From Ga0077527 sp945862135 (lineage in GTDB: Bacteria; Pseudomonadota; Gammaproteobacteria; Burkholderiales; SG8-41): a stretch of 64,000 nt of DNA. The notes under the pieces are model-generated. The model had not been told where the DNA came from, did no database searches, and saw only the letters and a program-made list of their open reading frames with translations. A program made the translations under genes and the position numbers. Shown piece by piece: positions 14,922 through 23,551 of the stretch (positions within the stretch are counted from its first letter, which is position 1; every line of letters starts with the position of its first letter). The stretch lies in NCBI GenBank assembly GCA_964203275.1, contig CAXNMF010000018.1:1-64000 (forward strand), given 5' to 3'.

Positions 14922-15556
14922 TGATCCCCCTTCCCGACCTGCTGCTGTTCGCCGGCGCAGCACTGCTGATGGTGCTGACACCCGGACCGAACATGATCTA
15001 TCTGATCTCGCGCTCGATCTGCCAGGGACGGACTGCGGGTGTGATCTCGCTCGCGGGCGTCATTGCCGGATTCTTCGTGCACATGCTCGCCGCAGCCGCA
15101 GGGCTCTCCGCGCTGTTCCTCGCCATCCCTTTTGCCTATGAAATCCTCAAGTGGCTGGGCGCGCTGTACCTGCTGTGGATGGCCTGGGAAGCGGTCAAAC
15201 CCGGCGCACGTTCACCGTTCGAAGCACAGGCCCTGCCCGCCGACCCGCCGCGCAAACTGTTCCTGATGGGATTCCTGACCAATGTGCTGAACCCGAAGGT
15301 CGCGGTGTTTTACCTGTCGATCTTTCCGCAATTCATCGCCACCGAACGCGGCTCGGTATTCCTGCAAAGCGTGACGCTGGGACTGACGCAGATCAGCATC
15401 AGCTTCATCGTCAACCTGCTGATCGCGCTGTCGGCTGCAGGCATCGCCCCGTGGTTCGCGCGCAATCCACTGTGGCTGGTCACGCAGCGTTACGTCATGG
15501 GCTTTGTACTCGCCGCGCTGGCAGTAAGACTGGCACTCGACTCGCGCCGCAACTAA
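14921..15556 (+). CDS. LysE/RhtB-family amino-acid exporter
   Basis: Inner-membrane efflux protein of the LysE superfamily. The 211-residue protein has about six membrane segments and the family signature LTPGPNMIYLISRSICQGRTAG near residues 20-41, with a second landmark GFLTNVLNPKVAVFYLSIFPQF (about 116-137). An in-frame GTG at 14915 is possible, but it lies within the -10/start region. Exported substrate unknown. The gene stands alone, 89 nt before the enolase-superfamily gene in the same direction. Confidence 0.9.
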   Translation: MIPLPDLLLFAGAALLMVLTPGPNMIYLISRSICQGRTAGVISLAGVIAGFFVHMLAAAAGLSALFLAIPFAYEILKWLGALYLLWMAWEAVKPGARSPFEAQALPADPPRKLFLMGFLTNVLNPKVAVFYLSIFPQFIATERGSVFLQSVTLGLTQISISFIVNLLIALSAAGIAPWFARNPLWLVTQRYVMGFVLAALAVRLALDSRRN

Positions 15557-15645
15557 ACCTTTCTCGCCAACCACGCACTTCACGCGCAGCGGGCGAAACC
15601 GCGGGCTACAATCAGCGCCTTCCCGAATCAAAGCGGACTGCCCCC

Positions 15646-16743
15646 ATGAAAATCACTGCCGTCACCACCTTTGTTACTTCCATGCCGATGATCATTGCCG
15701 GCGACACGCCGATGGTCGGTGGCCGTCCGCGCACTGCCATCGAAACATTGCTGGTGCGCGTTGATACCGATGCCGGCATCAGCGGCTGGGGCGAAGCCTT
15801 CGGTCATCGCGTGTGGCCGGTCACCCGCACCGCGATCGACCGCATGATTGCACCGCTGTGCATCGGCCGCGATCCGACCGCGATCAGTTCGCTGATGCAT
15901 GATCTTGCACATACCCTGCACGGCGCCGGCCGCAGCGGCCCCGCGATGTACGGCATGTCAGCCATCGACATCGCGCTGTGGGACATCGCCGGCAAAATCG
16001 CCAACCGGCCTTTGTATCAATTACTCGGCGGCAGCCCCCGCACCGAACTGCCCGCCTACGCCAGCCTGCTGCGTTACGGCAAGGCGGAAGCACTGGAACC
16101 GCGTATCGCCGAAGCACTGGGCCGCGGCTACAAGCTGATCAAGATCCATGAAATCGATCCCGCCATCATCCGCGCCGCACGCCGCGCCTGCGGCGACGGC
16201 ATACCGCTGATGGTGGACTGCAGCACACCGTGGACGCCGCTGCAGGCGGTGGCGATGTCCGATGAACTGTACGAACTCGATCTCGAATTCCTCGAAGAAC
16301 CGGTGTGGCCGCCGGAAGACCACGCCGGCCTCGCGCGGGTGCGCGCCGAAGGCGGCATTCCCGTGGCCGCCGGTGAAAACGTCGGCACCGTCAATGAATT
16401 CCACCGCCTGTTCGAACGCGGCTCGCTGGATGTCGCACAACCGAGCGTCACCAAGGTCGGCGGCGTCACCGAAATGATGAAAGTGTTCGCGCTGGCGGAA
16501 GCCCATGGCGTACGCGTGGTGCCGCACTCCGCCTATTTCGGACCAGGGCTTCTGGCCTCGATCCATGTCTGCGCGGCACAGGCGCAGCAACCCTGGGTTG
16601 AACGTTTTTATTGCGATTTCGCCGAGAATCCACTGGGCGACGCGATCAATCCGAAAAACGGCCACTTCACGATCCCGCAGGGCCCGGGCCTCGGCGTCGA
16701 TCCCGATCCGGTGCTGCTGAAGAAATTCGCCATCGAATCCTGA
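15646..16743 (+). CDS. Enolase-superfamily enzyme (mandelate racemase/muconate lactonizing type)
   Basis: The 365-residue protein has the capping domain (about 1-115) and the barrel. The three metal ligands are visible: Asp in PLMVDCSTPW, Glu in FLEEPVWPPE and Glu in AAGENVGTVNEF. The catalytic lysine region is KLIKIHEID, with a His in place of the second K of the KxK motif, and the opposite-face base is His in VVPHSAYFGPG. This suggests an acid-sugar dehydratase or racemase subgroup rather than true mandelate racemase; the substrate is unassigned. The start MKITAVTTFV at 15646 is chosen from the conserved N terminus, as the frame is open further upstream. Confidence 0.88.
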   Translation: MKITAVTTFVTSMPMIIAGDTPMVGGRPRTAIETLLVRVDTDAGISGWGEAFGHRVWPVTRTAIDRMIAPLCIGRDPTAISSLMHDLAHTLHGAGRSGPAMYGMSAIDIALWDIAGKIANRPLYQLLGGSPRTELPAYASLLRYGKAEALEPRIAEALGRGYKLIKIHEIDPAIIRAARRACGDGIPLMVDCSTPWTPLQAVAMSDELYELDLEFLEEPVWPPEDHAGLARVRAEGGIPVAAGENVGTVNEFHRLFERGSLDVAQPSVTKVGGVTEMMKVFALAEAHGVRVVPHSAYFGPGLLASIHVCAAQAQQPWVERFYCDFAENPLGDAINPKNGHFTIPQGPGLGVDPDPVLLKKFAIES

Positions 16744-16911
16744 CCGGAGCACCGGCAGCCGCCGGTGCTGGTCATGACCTGCCGCGTGGTGCACATGCTT
16801 TACGCGGAATCCGCTACGCTGCAGCTGACAAGATGCGCTGCCCGGCTCATCACTGAAGTCGCGGAAAACAACAATACATCTGCAAAGCACCCGCAAAAAA
16901 GGAAGAGGCCC

Positions 16912-17808
16912 ATGAACCCGTTCATCCGCATTTCCGCGCTGCTGCTGTGCAGCGCCATCGCACCCGACGCCGCTGCGGCCGCTTACGAAGACAAATACCT
17001 CGACGCCAACGGCGTCAAGATCCGCTACATCGATACCGGCAAAGGCGAGGCCATCGTGCTGCTGCACGGCGGCACGTCAAATCTTGAAAGCTGGACCACG
17101 CGCGGCGTCGTCGACAATCTTTCGAAAGACTTTCGTGTCATCGCCTTCGACGCGCGCGGCCACGGCAAAAGCGATTCACCGCGCGAACCTTCGGCCTATG
17201 GCCGTCAGCAGGCGTTGGACGTCGTTCGCATTCTGGATGCGCTGAAAATCGACAAGGCGCACATCATCGGTTTTTCGCTGGGCAGCAGCACCGTGGCGCA
17301 ACTCCTGACGCTGCATCCCGAACGCTTCATCACGGCCGTGCAAGTCGCCGGCGCCGGCCGCACCCCGGCCGAAGCCAACGACCCGCGCATCGAAACCGAA
17401 GCCGCGGAAATCGCCCGCGACTGCATCAGCCGCAGCCGCGTGATGCGCCAGGCGCCAGCGGGCATGAAACCGACGGACGAAGAAATCCAGAAACGCATTG
17501 CCGCCTGCCGTGCCGATACCACTTTTGATCCGCTGGCGGTTGCAGCCTCGCTGCGCGGCTACCGCGATCAGGCGGTGACGCCGGAACAGATGGCTGCGGT
17601 CAAAGTGCCGACGCTGGGCATTGTCGGCACGCTGGATCACACGCTAAAAGCCATGCAGAACCTGAAAAAAATCCGTCCCGACATGAAACTGGTTCTGCTC
17701 GACGGCATCTCGCACACCGGCAAGACCGGCATCCAGGGCAGTCCGGCGCTGGTCACGGAAATCCGCAGCTTTATCGCCGAGCAACGCAAACCCGCGAACA
17801 GTTACTGA
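16912..17808 (+). CDS. Secreted alpha/beta hydrolase
   Basis: The 298-residue protein has a signal peptide (MNPFIRISALLLCSAIAPDAAAAA) and a compact alpha/beta hydrolase domain. HGGTSNLESW is the oxyanion-hole region, GFSLGSS holds the nucleophile (Ser near 118), and an acid lies in GTLDHTLK and a His in DGISHTGKTG. The start at 16912 has GGAAGAGG just upstream. It probably acts in the periplasm. Substrate unknown; it follows the enolase-superfamily gene in the same orientation after 168 nt. Confidence 0.87.
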   Translation: MNPFIRISALLLCSAIAPDAAAAAYEDKYLDANGVKIRYIDTGKGEAIVLLHGGTSNLESWTTRGVVDNLSKDFRVIAFDARGHGKSDSPREPSAYGRQQALDVVRILDALKIDKAHIIGFSLGSSTVAQLLTLHPERFITAVQVAGAGRTPAEANDPRIETEAAEIARDCISRSRVMRQAPAGMKPTDEEIQKRIAACRADTTFDPLAVAASLRGYRDQAVTPEQMAAVKVPTLGIVGTLDHTLKAMQNLKKIRPDMKLVLLDGISHTGKTGIQGSPALVTEIRSFIAEQRKPANSY

Positions 17809-17883
17809 GTATTCGCACAGCGGGATAAACTCCTGCTGCGCCGCTTTGCGGCCGCCTTTGCCATCGATCCGAGGCTGACCGCC

Positions 17884-19680
17884 ATGTCCCTGCTCGAAAA
17901 AACCGCCGTCTTCCTGCTCACAGCCGTATTGCTGGTACCGTTGTTCCAGCGTTTCCGGCTCGGCGCCGTCCTCGGCTACCTTGCTGCCGGCGTCGTGCTC
18001 GGACCATGGGGATTCGGCATTGTCAGCGACGTCGAATCGACCCTGCATATCGCCGAGTTCGGCGTGGTGTTGCTGTTGTTCCTGATCGGACTCGAACTGG
18101 AACCCGCACGCCTGTGGGCGCTGCGCCGCCCGGTATTTGGCTCCGGCGGCGCACAGGTCGGCATCACCGGCCTGTTGCTGACGGGTGCCGGCACTGCACT
18201 CGGCCTGTCATGGCAGGCGGCGGTCATCGCCGGTTTCGCCGGTGCAATGTCGTCGACAGCACTGGTACTTTCAGCACTCGCCGAAAAAGGCGAACTCGGC
18301 CAGCCGCATGGCCGGGAGTCGTTCGCGGTATTGCTGTTCCAGGACCTCGCGGTGATTCCGTTGCTTGCACTGCTGCCGCTGCTCGGTGGCGAAGGCCACG
18401 CCAACGCCAACTGGGTCTCCGCCGTCAAAGGGGTCGCGGCGATCGCCATCGTCATCGTCGGCGGCCGGCTGGTGGTACATCCGCTGCTCAAGTTCATCGC
18501 CACCCACGGCAGCCGCGAAGTGTTCACCGCGGCATCGCTACTGGTTGTCATCGGCGCCGCGGCGATCATGGACCGCATCGGCCTGTCGATGGCGCTGGGG
18601 GCCTTCCTCGCCGGCGTGGTGCTTGCCGAATCCGAGTTCACCCACGAACTCAAAGCCGACATCGAACCGTTCAAGGGGCTGCTGCTCGGCCTGTTTTTCA
18701 TGGCGGTGGGCATGAGCGCCGACGTCGGCCTGCTGCGCGCACAACCGCTGCTGTTGTTCGGTCTCGCGCTGGGTTTGATCGTGATCAAGGCCGCGATCAT
18801 GTACGGCATCGCGCGGCTGCGCGGCGCCGACAATGAAAGCGCACAACGCACCGCGGTGATGCTGTCCGAAGGCGGCGAATTCGCCTTCGTGCTGTTTTCC
18901 TCTGCACTCGCGCTCGGCGTACTGGAACAGGCGACCGCACGACTGCTGGTTCTGGTGGTGACTCTCTCGATGCTGCTTGCGCCGGGTCTGTTCGCGCTGC
19001 ACGACCGACTGCTCAAGCGCTGGCTGGAACGCACCGCGGCGCCGGAATACGACACCATAGACGGCCCGCCCAGTCCGGTGATCATCGCCGGCTTCGGCCG
19101 TTACGGCCAGATCGTGTCACGGGTGCTGCGCATGTGCGGCGTGCATTTCACCGCACTCGAAATCAGTTTCCAGCAGGTTGATTTTGTGCGGCGATTCGGC
19201 AACAAGGTGTACTTCGGCGACGCGTCACGGCTGGAACTGCTGGAAGCCGCCAAGGCCGGTGAAGCGAAACTGTTCGTGCTGGCGATCGATGACGTCGAAG
19301 CCTCCGTGCGCACTGCGCAGATGGTGCGCCGGCATTTCCCCAAACTCACCATCATTGCCCGTGCCCGCAATCGCCAGCATTACTTCCAGTTGCGCAAACT
19401 CGGCATCAACGCGATTTTCCGCGAGACCTTCCCGTCCAGCCTGGAAGCCGCTCACCGTGCGCTGCTGCAGATCGGCCTCGGCGTCGCCGCCGCCGAACGC
19501 GCAATCGCACTGTTCAAACAGCACGACGAGGAGCAGTTGAGCGCGCAGTACGCGGTACAGCACGATGAAGCGCAGCTGATCCAGAACAGTCGTGATGCGG
19601 CAGCACAACTGAAAGAGCTGTTCGAGGCCGACGCCGTCGGACCACAGGCCGGATTCCCGCAGGCCGGAAACGGCCGCTGA
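17884..19680 (+). CDS. Kef-type K+/H+ antiporter (CPA2) with TrkA-N domain
   Basis: Inner-membrane monovalent cation:proton antiporter. The 598-residue protein has a 12-13 helix exchanger domain (about 1-380) with YLAAGVVLGPWGFG, GLELEP, SSTALVLSALAEKGEL, FQDLAVIPLLALLPL and MDRIGLSMALGAFLAGVVLAES. It is followed by a RCK/TrkA-N nucleotide-binding domain (about 400-520) with the Rossmann motif IIAGFGRYGQIV. The Gln/Asp signature QDLAVIP is that of KefB/KefC. A C-terminal extension of about 60 residues is polar. No KefF/KefG partner is adjacent. Confidence 0.93.
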   Translation: MSLLEKTAVFLLTAVLLVPLFQRFRLGAVLGYLAAGVVLGPWGFGIVSDVESTLHIAEFGVVLLLFLIGLELEPARLWALRRPVFGSGGAQVGITGLLLTGAGTALGLSWQAAVIAGFAGAMSSTALVLSALAEKGELGQPHGRESFAVLLFQDLAVIPLLALLPLLGGEGHANANWVSAVKGVAAIAIVIVGGRLVVHPLLKFIATHGSREVFTAASLLVVIGAAAIMDRIGLSMALGAFLAGVVLAESEFTHELKADIEPFKGLLLGLFFMAVGMSADVGLLRAQPLLLFGLALGLIVIKAAIMYGIARLRGADNESAQRTAVMLSEGGEFAFVLFSSALALGVLEQATARLLVLVVTLSMLLAPGLFALHDRLLKRWLERTAAPEYDTIDGPPSPVIIAGFGRYGQIVSRVLRMCGVHFTALEISFQQVDFVRRFGNKVYFGDASRLELLEAAKAGEAKLFVLAIDDVEASVRTAQMVRRHFPKLTIIARARNRQHYFQLRKLGINAIFRETFPSSLEAAHRALLQIGLGVAAAERAIALFKQHDEEQLSAQYAVQHDEAQLIQNSRDAAAQLKELFEADAVGPQAGFPQAGNGR

Positions 19681-19933
19681 TCTGCGAACGGAATCAGGAA
19701 GCGTTGAAAGGATTCACCTGCTCCGCGGCGTAAACCACCGGCGCTTCACTGCGGTGCGGCGCGTGGAGCAGTTGCCCGAAGTGCAGAACCTGTTTCGCAG
19801 CGGGGGCTGAGTTCCAACACCACCATGCCGCAACAATCCGGCGATTTCGTCAAAGCCAGCTGAAGACAATCGGCGTAACGATGCAATCGAACAACAGCAA
19901 GCGATAGCCCCTTCCCTATACCCTGAGGCAGAT

Positions 19934-19978
19934 TGAATATAACCTGTTGTTTTTATTGATTTTTTATTCAATCAATAA
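19934..19978 (+). repeat. AT-rich dispersed element, copy 3
   Basis: Contains TATAACCTGTTGTTTTTATT followed by GATTTTTTATTCAATCAATAA, between the antiporter and the SnoaL-like gene. It supplies the last codons and stop of the latter. The GTTGTTTTTATTG portion recurs at 23443-23477 and 48374-48407. Confidence 0.6.
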
Positions 19979-20917
19979 ATCAGGTTTGCCCAGTTGCAGC
20001 AGCACACCGAGTTCATCGGCAAAGGTCCAACTGCTGACAATCGCACCGTGATTGTCGAAATTGAGTATCGCCACGGCATTCACGCCCATGTGCGCGCCGG
20101 TGGGCGCAATGCCGCAGAACGGCCCCGTGTGCGTGCCGTTGACGTTAAAGCGCACCCAAACCTGATTGCCCTCGGCCAGCAACACATCAAGACCGTAACG
20201 CCGCTCGGCAAAGGCTGCGTTCAGATTCATATCACCGTAGCCATGCGCCTTGCTGAATTCACGGGTGTGCTGAAACCCGAAACGCAGATTGTGGTGACTG
20301 GCGGCAAGACCGTCCTTGGTCTGCGTCGACAGTCGCGTGCGTGCCGCGGTGAGTTTGTTGCGCGCCAGCGCAGTCTGCGCCGGCTGTGCTTCGAGTTTTT
20401 TGATGAAGCTTGCAGCATCGTCGGTTTGCGGCAACGACGGCGCAATCAACTTGCCGTCGGCCCGCGGCGGCAGCCTGGCGCCGAGCTGACGCAACAGCGC
20501 CGCCTCATCCATCATGAACCAGCCCTCAACCATCTGGCCGTTGACGATGCGCAGCAGCGCCACTTCATAGACATCGACTTTTTTGCCGGTCGCCGGAATG
20601 CCGAAAAAATTGCCGGTGTGCGTGCCGGTGACACGAAACAGCAGCCCGACCCGGTCACTGTCGGCAATCACCTGCTCGATGACATCGACCCGATCCGGAA
20701 ACGCCGCACGCAGATACAACGCCGGATGCGGCCAGCCCTGATCGCGCGCATTGTTCGCCAGATGCAGATTCCCGCCGCGCACACGGTCGTAATGCGGCGC
20801 CATCACTTCCTTCTCGACCTGCGGCATCTCCGGCGTGCCCTGCTTCTGCTTGAAGCGCAGCGCGATTTCGACGTTGCGGGCGAGTTCGCCGCTGCGCTTG
20901 GGGTTGAAGTGGTTCAC
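19964..20917 (-). CDS. Protein with two SnoaL-like (NTF2-fold) domains
   Basis: The 317-residue protein carries a duplicated SnoaL-like domain. The sequences FRVTGTHTGNFFGIPATGKKV (about 96-116) and FNVNGTHTGPFCGIAPTGAHM (about 250-270) are clear repeats, each followed by a strand and a helix ending in LLRQLG or LLQLG. Such folds bind small hydrophobic molecules and occur in polyketide cyclase-like and uncharacterised enzymes. The likely start is GTG at 20917; the ribosome site is weak. The last codons overlap an AT-rich repeat. Function unknown. Confidence 0.75.
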   Translation of the reverse strand: MNHFNPKRSGELARNVEIALRFKQKQGTPEMPQVEKEVMAPHYDRVRGGNLHLANNARDQGWPHPALYLRAAFPDRVDVIEQVIADSDRVGLLFRVTGTHTGNFFGIPATGKKVDVYEVALLRIVNGQMVEGWFMMDEAALLRQLGARLPPRADGKLIAPSLPQTDDAASFIKKLEAQPAQTALARNKLTAARTRLSTQTKDGLAASHHNLRFGFQHTREFSKAHGYGDMNLNAAFAERRYGLDVLLAEGNQVWVRFNVNGTHTGPFCGIAPTGAHMGVNAVAILNFDNHGAIVSSWTFADELGVLLQLGKPDLLIE

Positions 20918-20960
20918 TTATCTTTTGCACGCTTCAGAAGTTGGCTGAACTTCATCAATT

Positions 20961-21305
20961 TTAGAAAGTTCCAGTTCTATTAATACGCTCATATTCCACT
21001 TCTGGGATTAACCGCTCCGTGACGCCAGTTGTTCGGAGGAAGACCTTGCCATCGGATAATGTCATTCCACAAAATTCCTTAGTTTCGATGCATCGAATCA
21101 CAAACTCTTCAGCATCGAATCCTGATTCCCGTTCGCCATCCCGTAATTGCTTATTCCAAATATCGAAACAGCCCTGAATCTCCTCCACCGCACCTTCGAC
21201 ATCATCAAACCAAACAACCGAGTCGCCGTCATCCGTAGAATCAAAAACAAAGTCCCGGAAACCCTCTTGCCAATAGTATGTCAATAACTCGAAGTGATAG
21301 GACAT
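20961..21305 (-). CDS. Small acidic protein of unknown function
   Basis: The 114-residue protein MSYHFELLTYYWQEGFRDF is acidic and rich in aromatic residues, with no signal or membrane segment. Its codon use is visibly poorer in GC than the flanking genes and similar to the HNH gene 32 nt upstream, so both probably arrived together. I do not recognise a family. It could be a partner or immunity protein of the nuclease; that rests only on adjacency. Confidence 0.6.
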   Translation of the reverse strand: MSYHFELLTYYWQEGFRDFVFDSTDDGDSVVWFDDVEGAVEEIQGCFDIWNKQLRDGERESGFDAEEFVIRCIETKEFCGMTLSDGKVFLRTTGVTERLIPEVEYERINRTGTF

Positions 21306-21337
21306 CGCGACATCCTTTACATTTTCCGGTTACTTTT

Positions 21338-22129
21338 TTAGTTACGACCATCAAATCTATTTTTGTTGTGCCACTCCAGAAAATCCGGATCCGGCCAAAA
21401 CTTTTCCGGCAACCGAATCTTCATTCCATCCATCTTTAGGATACCAACATCAATCATTGCAATATCAGCGTGCCCCTTCATCTTCTTTGATATTCGCAAA
21501 CGATACTCCGGAGTAACGGTAATCAACCCCAAATCGAATGCCCGGTCATGAAGTGCCGAAAGACACAAGCCATTTCGGGGATTCAATCGATTCAATTTAT
21601 CCGCAGCCCATGGAACGATATGACTTGCTATTAGGAGGCGTGGCTCCTGAAGAGAAGAAATACAGCACCGATTTTGATAACTACTCAGAACAGCTTTTCG
21701 GAAAAAAGATTGTTTAATACGCGTCTCGACTACCACAGCTTTTGTGGCGCCTTCATAATTTTCTAATGGCTCATGATCAAATTCGAACTCTTCGACCCTT
21801 GAAAGCGCAGCCCCTTTTGAAAAACCATCGACCGCATTCTTGCTTTCGAGCGCAAGAAGCTCCCAATCTTCGTGAAACTCGTTCCATATTTCCTGATCAC
21901 CCGCCGATGCATTGCCCAACCCAGCGCGTCCCGTTGACGTAATAGCCGGATCAAGACTCGCGAAATTGACCAACTTCATTGCAACTGATGATGGAGTTCG
22001 ACCAATTAACTCGGAGAGCTGAATGATTTCCGGGTTGCCTTTATGCATTTTTCCAAATGGCAACTGGCAATACAAATTAAACGCAACGAGCAATTCCTTG
22101 CGCGACCAACGAGTATTACGCTTTGCCAT
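21338..22129 (-). CDS. HNH endonuclease
   Basis: The 263-residue protein has an N-terminal segment rich in Arg/Lys (MAKRNTRWSRKELLVAFNLY, with KLVNFASLDP) and a C-terminal HNH domain. The elements CCISS, LIASHIVPWA, NRLNPRNGLCLSALHDRAFDLGLITV supply the His-Asn-His residues. This layout is that of restriction-type HNH nucleases related to the McrA/HNH_2 group. The ATG at 22129 is preferred to upstream in-frame starts because it begins the conserved domain. The gene is AT-richer than its surroundings, and no methyltransferase is adjacent, so it may cut modified or foreign DNA alone. Confidence 0.8.
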   Translation of the reverse strand: MAKRNTRWSRKELLVAFNLYCQLPFGKMHKGNPEIIQLSELIGRTPSSVAMKLVNFASLDPAITSTGRAGLGNASAGDQEIWNEFHEDWELLALESKNAVDGFSKGAALSRVEEFEFDHEPLENYEGATKAVVVETRIKQSFFRKAVLSSYQNRCCISSLQEPRLLIASHIVPWAADKLNRLNPRNGLCLSALHDRAFDLGLITVTPEYRLRISKKMKGHADIAMIDVGILKMDGMKIRLPEKFWPDPDFLEWHNKNRFDGRN

Positions 22130-22370
22130 TGAGGATACCCTGCCTAGTCTTATAGCTATCCTGAAATAATATCGCTTACTACGACGATCAAGATAAGTAA
22201 CAAGGTCAAACAAGAGTGCCACTCGCCGCATAAGATTCTTCTTTTACACCACCTTACCAGCAACCGGAACACTATGGACATCATCACAACACGCCGTACA
22301 CCTCACAACCCTTTTCTCCATGCAATTCAACATCGTAGTGCAGCCCGATAATCGCCTCGCCGCACAAACA

Positions 22371-22397
22371 AAACGGGAGCCTCAGCTCCCGTTTTTT
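22371..22397 (-). terminator. Rho-independent terminator of the PEP-CTERM gene
   Basis: A perfect 10-bp stem AAACGGGAGC/GCTCCCGTTT around a CTCA loop, with T-rich tracts on both sides. It lies 27 nt beyond the PEP-CTERM stop and works in either orientation. Confidence 0.85.
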
Positions 22398-22423
22398 ATA
22401 CCCGGCGCCCGCAGGCGCCACGA

Positions 22424-23311
22424 TCACGCCGCGCGACTGCGCCGTCGACGCGCCACAAACCCCATCAGGCTGACGCCGGCCATCATCAGCGCCCAGGTTT
22501 CAGGTTCCGGCACTGGTGCAGGAACGGTGGTTACATTGCTGAAGTTCGCACCCTGCAATCCGCTGAAGTCGAAAGCCAGCGCGGTGTCGAAGGCTTCATC
22601 GCCCCAGTTGATCACGCCGAACTCGAGGTAATACGAACCGCTGTTGGCGAAGGTGTAGGCGGAGTTGATCCATCCCGACGGTCCGCAGGTGTTGGCGCTG
22701 GTCCAGCAGTAGCCGCTGGAGAAGCCGAGCGGCGACCATTCGGTGCTCGACACGTTGAAGCCGATCGAGTCGCCGTCGTTGAGCACGGCATCGAGTTCTT
22801 TCGGCTGGCTGTCGTCGACCTGGCGTTTGAGCACGTCGCCGGGGACGACGCTGCCGCGCGCGGAGTTTTAGCTGCGCGCGGTGAACAGCCATGCGGCGGT
22901 TTCATTGCTGCCGGCGGTGACCAGCCGCGCCCATGCGTAGTCGTTGTAGCCGCGGCCGTCGGTCGACACGTAGTTGAAGCGCAGGGTCAGCGTGTTGTTG
23001 GCCAGCGCACTGAATGCGCTGGAAACAATTTTCGAACCATTGGTCTGGTTTTCGCTGCCCTTGCCTTCGTCGCGCAGTACCAGCGGCGACACGTCATACA
23101 CACCGCCTGCTGTGGTGACATAACCGAACTGCGTGTTGCCGGTCGGTGAATTGGGCACGGTGCTGTCGCCGGAAATGATGCCGGCAGCACCGGTGGCGGT
23201 CCACGTGGTATCGGCTATGGACGTGCTCGCGGCGTGGGTTGCAAATGCCGCAGTTGCTGTGACTGCAGCGAGCAGTCTGGTGGCGTTCAGGGCAAGCCTG
23301 TTGAAGTTCAT
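22424..23311 (-). pseudogene. PEP-CTERM exported protein interrupted by an in-frame TAA
   Basis: Exported, probably cell-envelope or exopolysaccharide-associated protein. It has a signal peptide (MNFNRLALNATRLLAAVTAT to ATHA) and a beta-rich domain (TLTLRFNYVSTDGRGYNDYAWARL). The C terminus is a textbook PEP-CTERM sorting signal: VPEPETWALMMAG, hydrophobic stretch, then ARRRRSR. Codon 148 (TAA at 22868-22870), just after FTARS, stops the frame, which then continues without shift through NSARGS to the sorting signal. A single substitution (for example TCA to TAA) would explain it. The ATG at 23311 has GGAG upstream. No exosortase gene is in the window. Confidence 0.88.
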
Positions 23312-23442
23312 CGCAAAGATCTCCGAATCCGGTTTCAAGGCCATGCAATTCATTCCAGGCATGGCCAGTCTTGGTCACGCCGCAGCGGTCACTGCAGCGT
23401 CTGTCGGCCAATACCATTGCAACACCCGTGCCAGCATCAGGG

Positions 23443-23477
23443 TAATTTATAACTTGTTGTTTATATTGTATTTTTTA
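23443..23477 (+). repeat. AT-rich dispersed element, copy 4
   Basis: Reads TATAACTTGTTGTTTATATT then GTATTTTTTAAAT, about 140 nt upstream of the PEP-CTERM start. It aligns to 19940-19970 and 48378-48405 with few mismatches. Confidence 0.6.
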
Positions 23478-23551
23478 AATCCGGCCGAGGAGCGGCGCGT
23501 ATCAACCGGGGTAAATCCCCCAATGAATGGGGATAGCTACCCGAAGCAGGG

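Noticed and set aside
16021..17067. A 348-codon minus-strand open frame
   Set aside because: Antisense to the enolase-superfamily and secreted hydrolase genes, with His/Arg/Gln-rich low-quality sequence.
19694..19925. An open stretch on the minus strand ending in VVYAAEQVNPFNAS that looks like the C terminus of a vanished gene
   Set aside because: It has no start, needs a frame change near 19800, and I cannot match it to a family; too weak for a pseudogene call.
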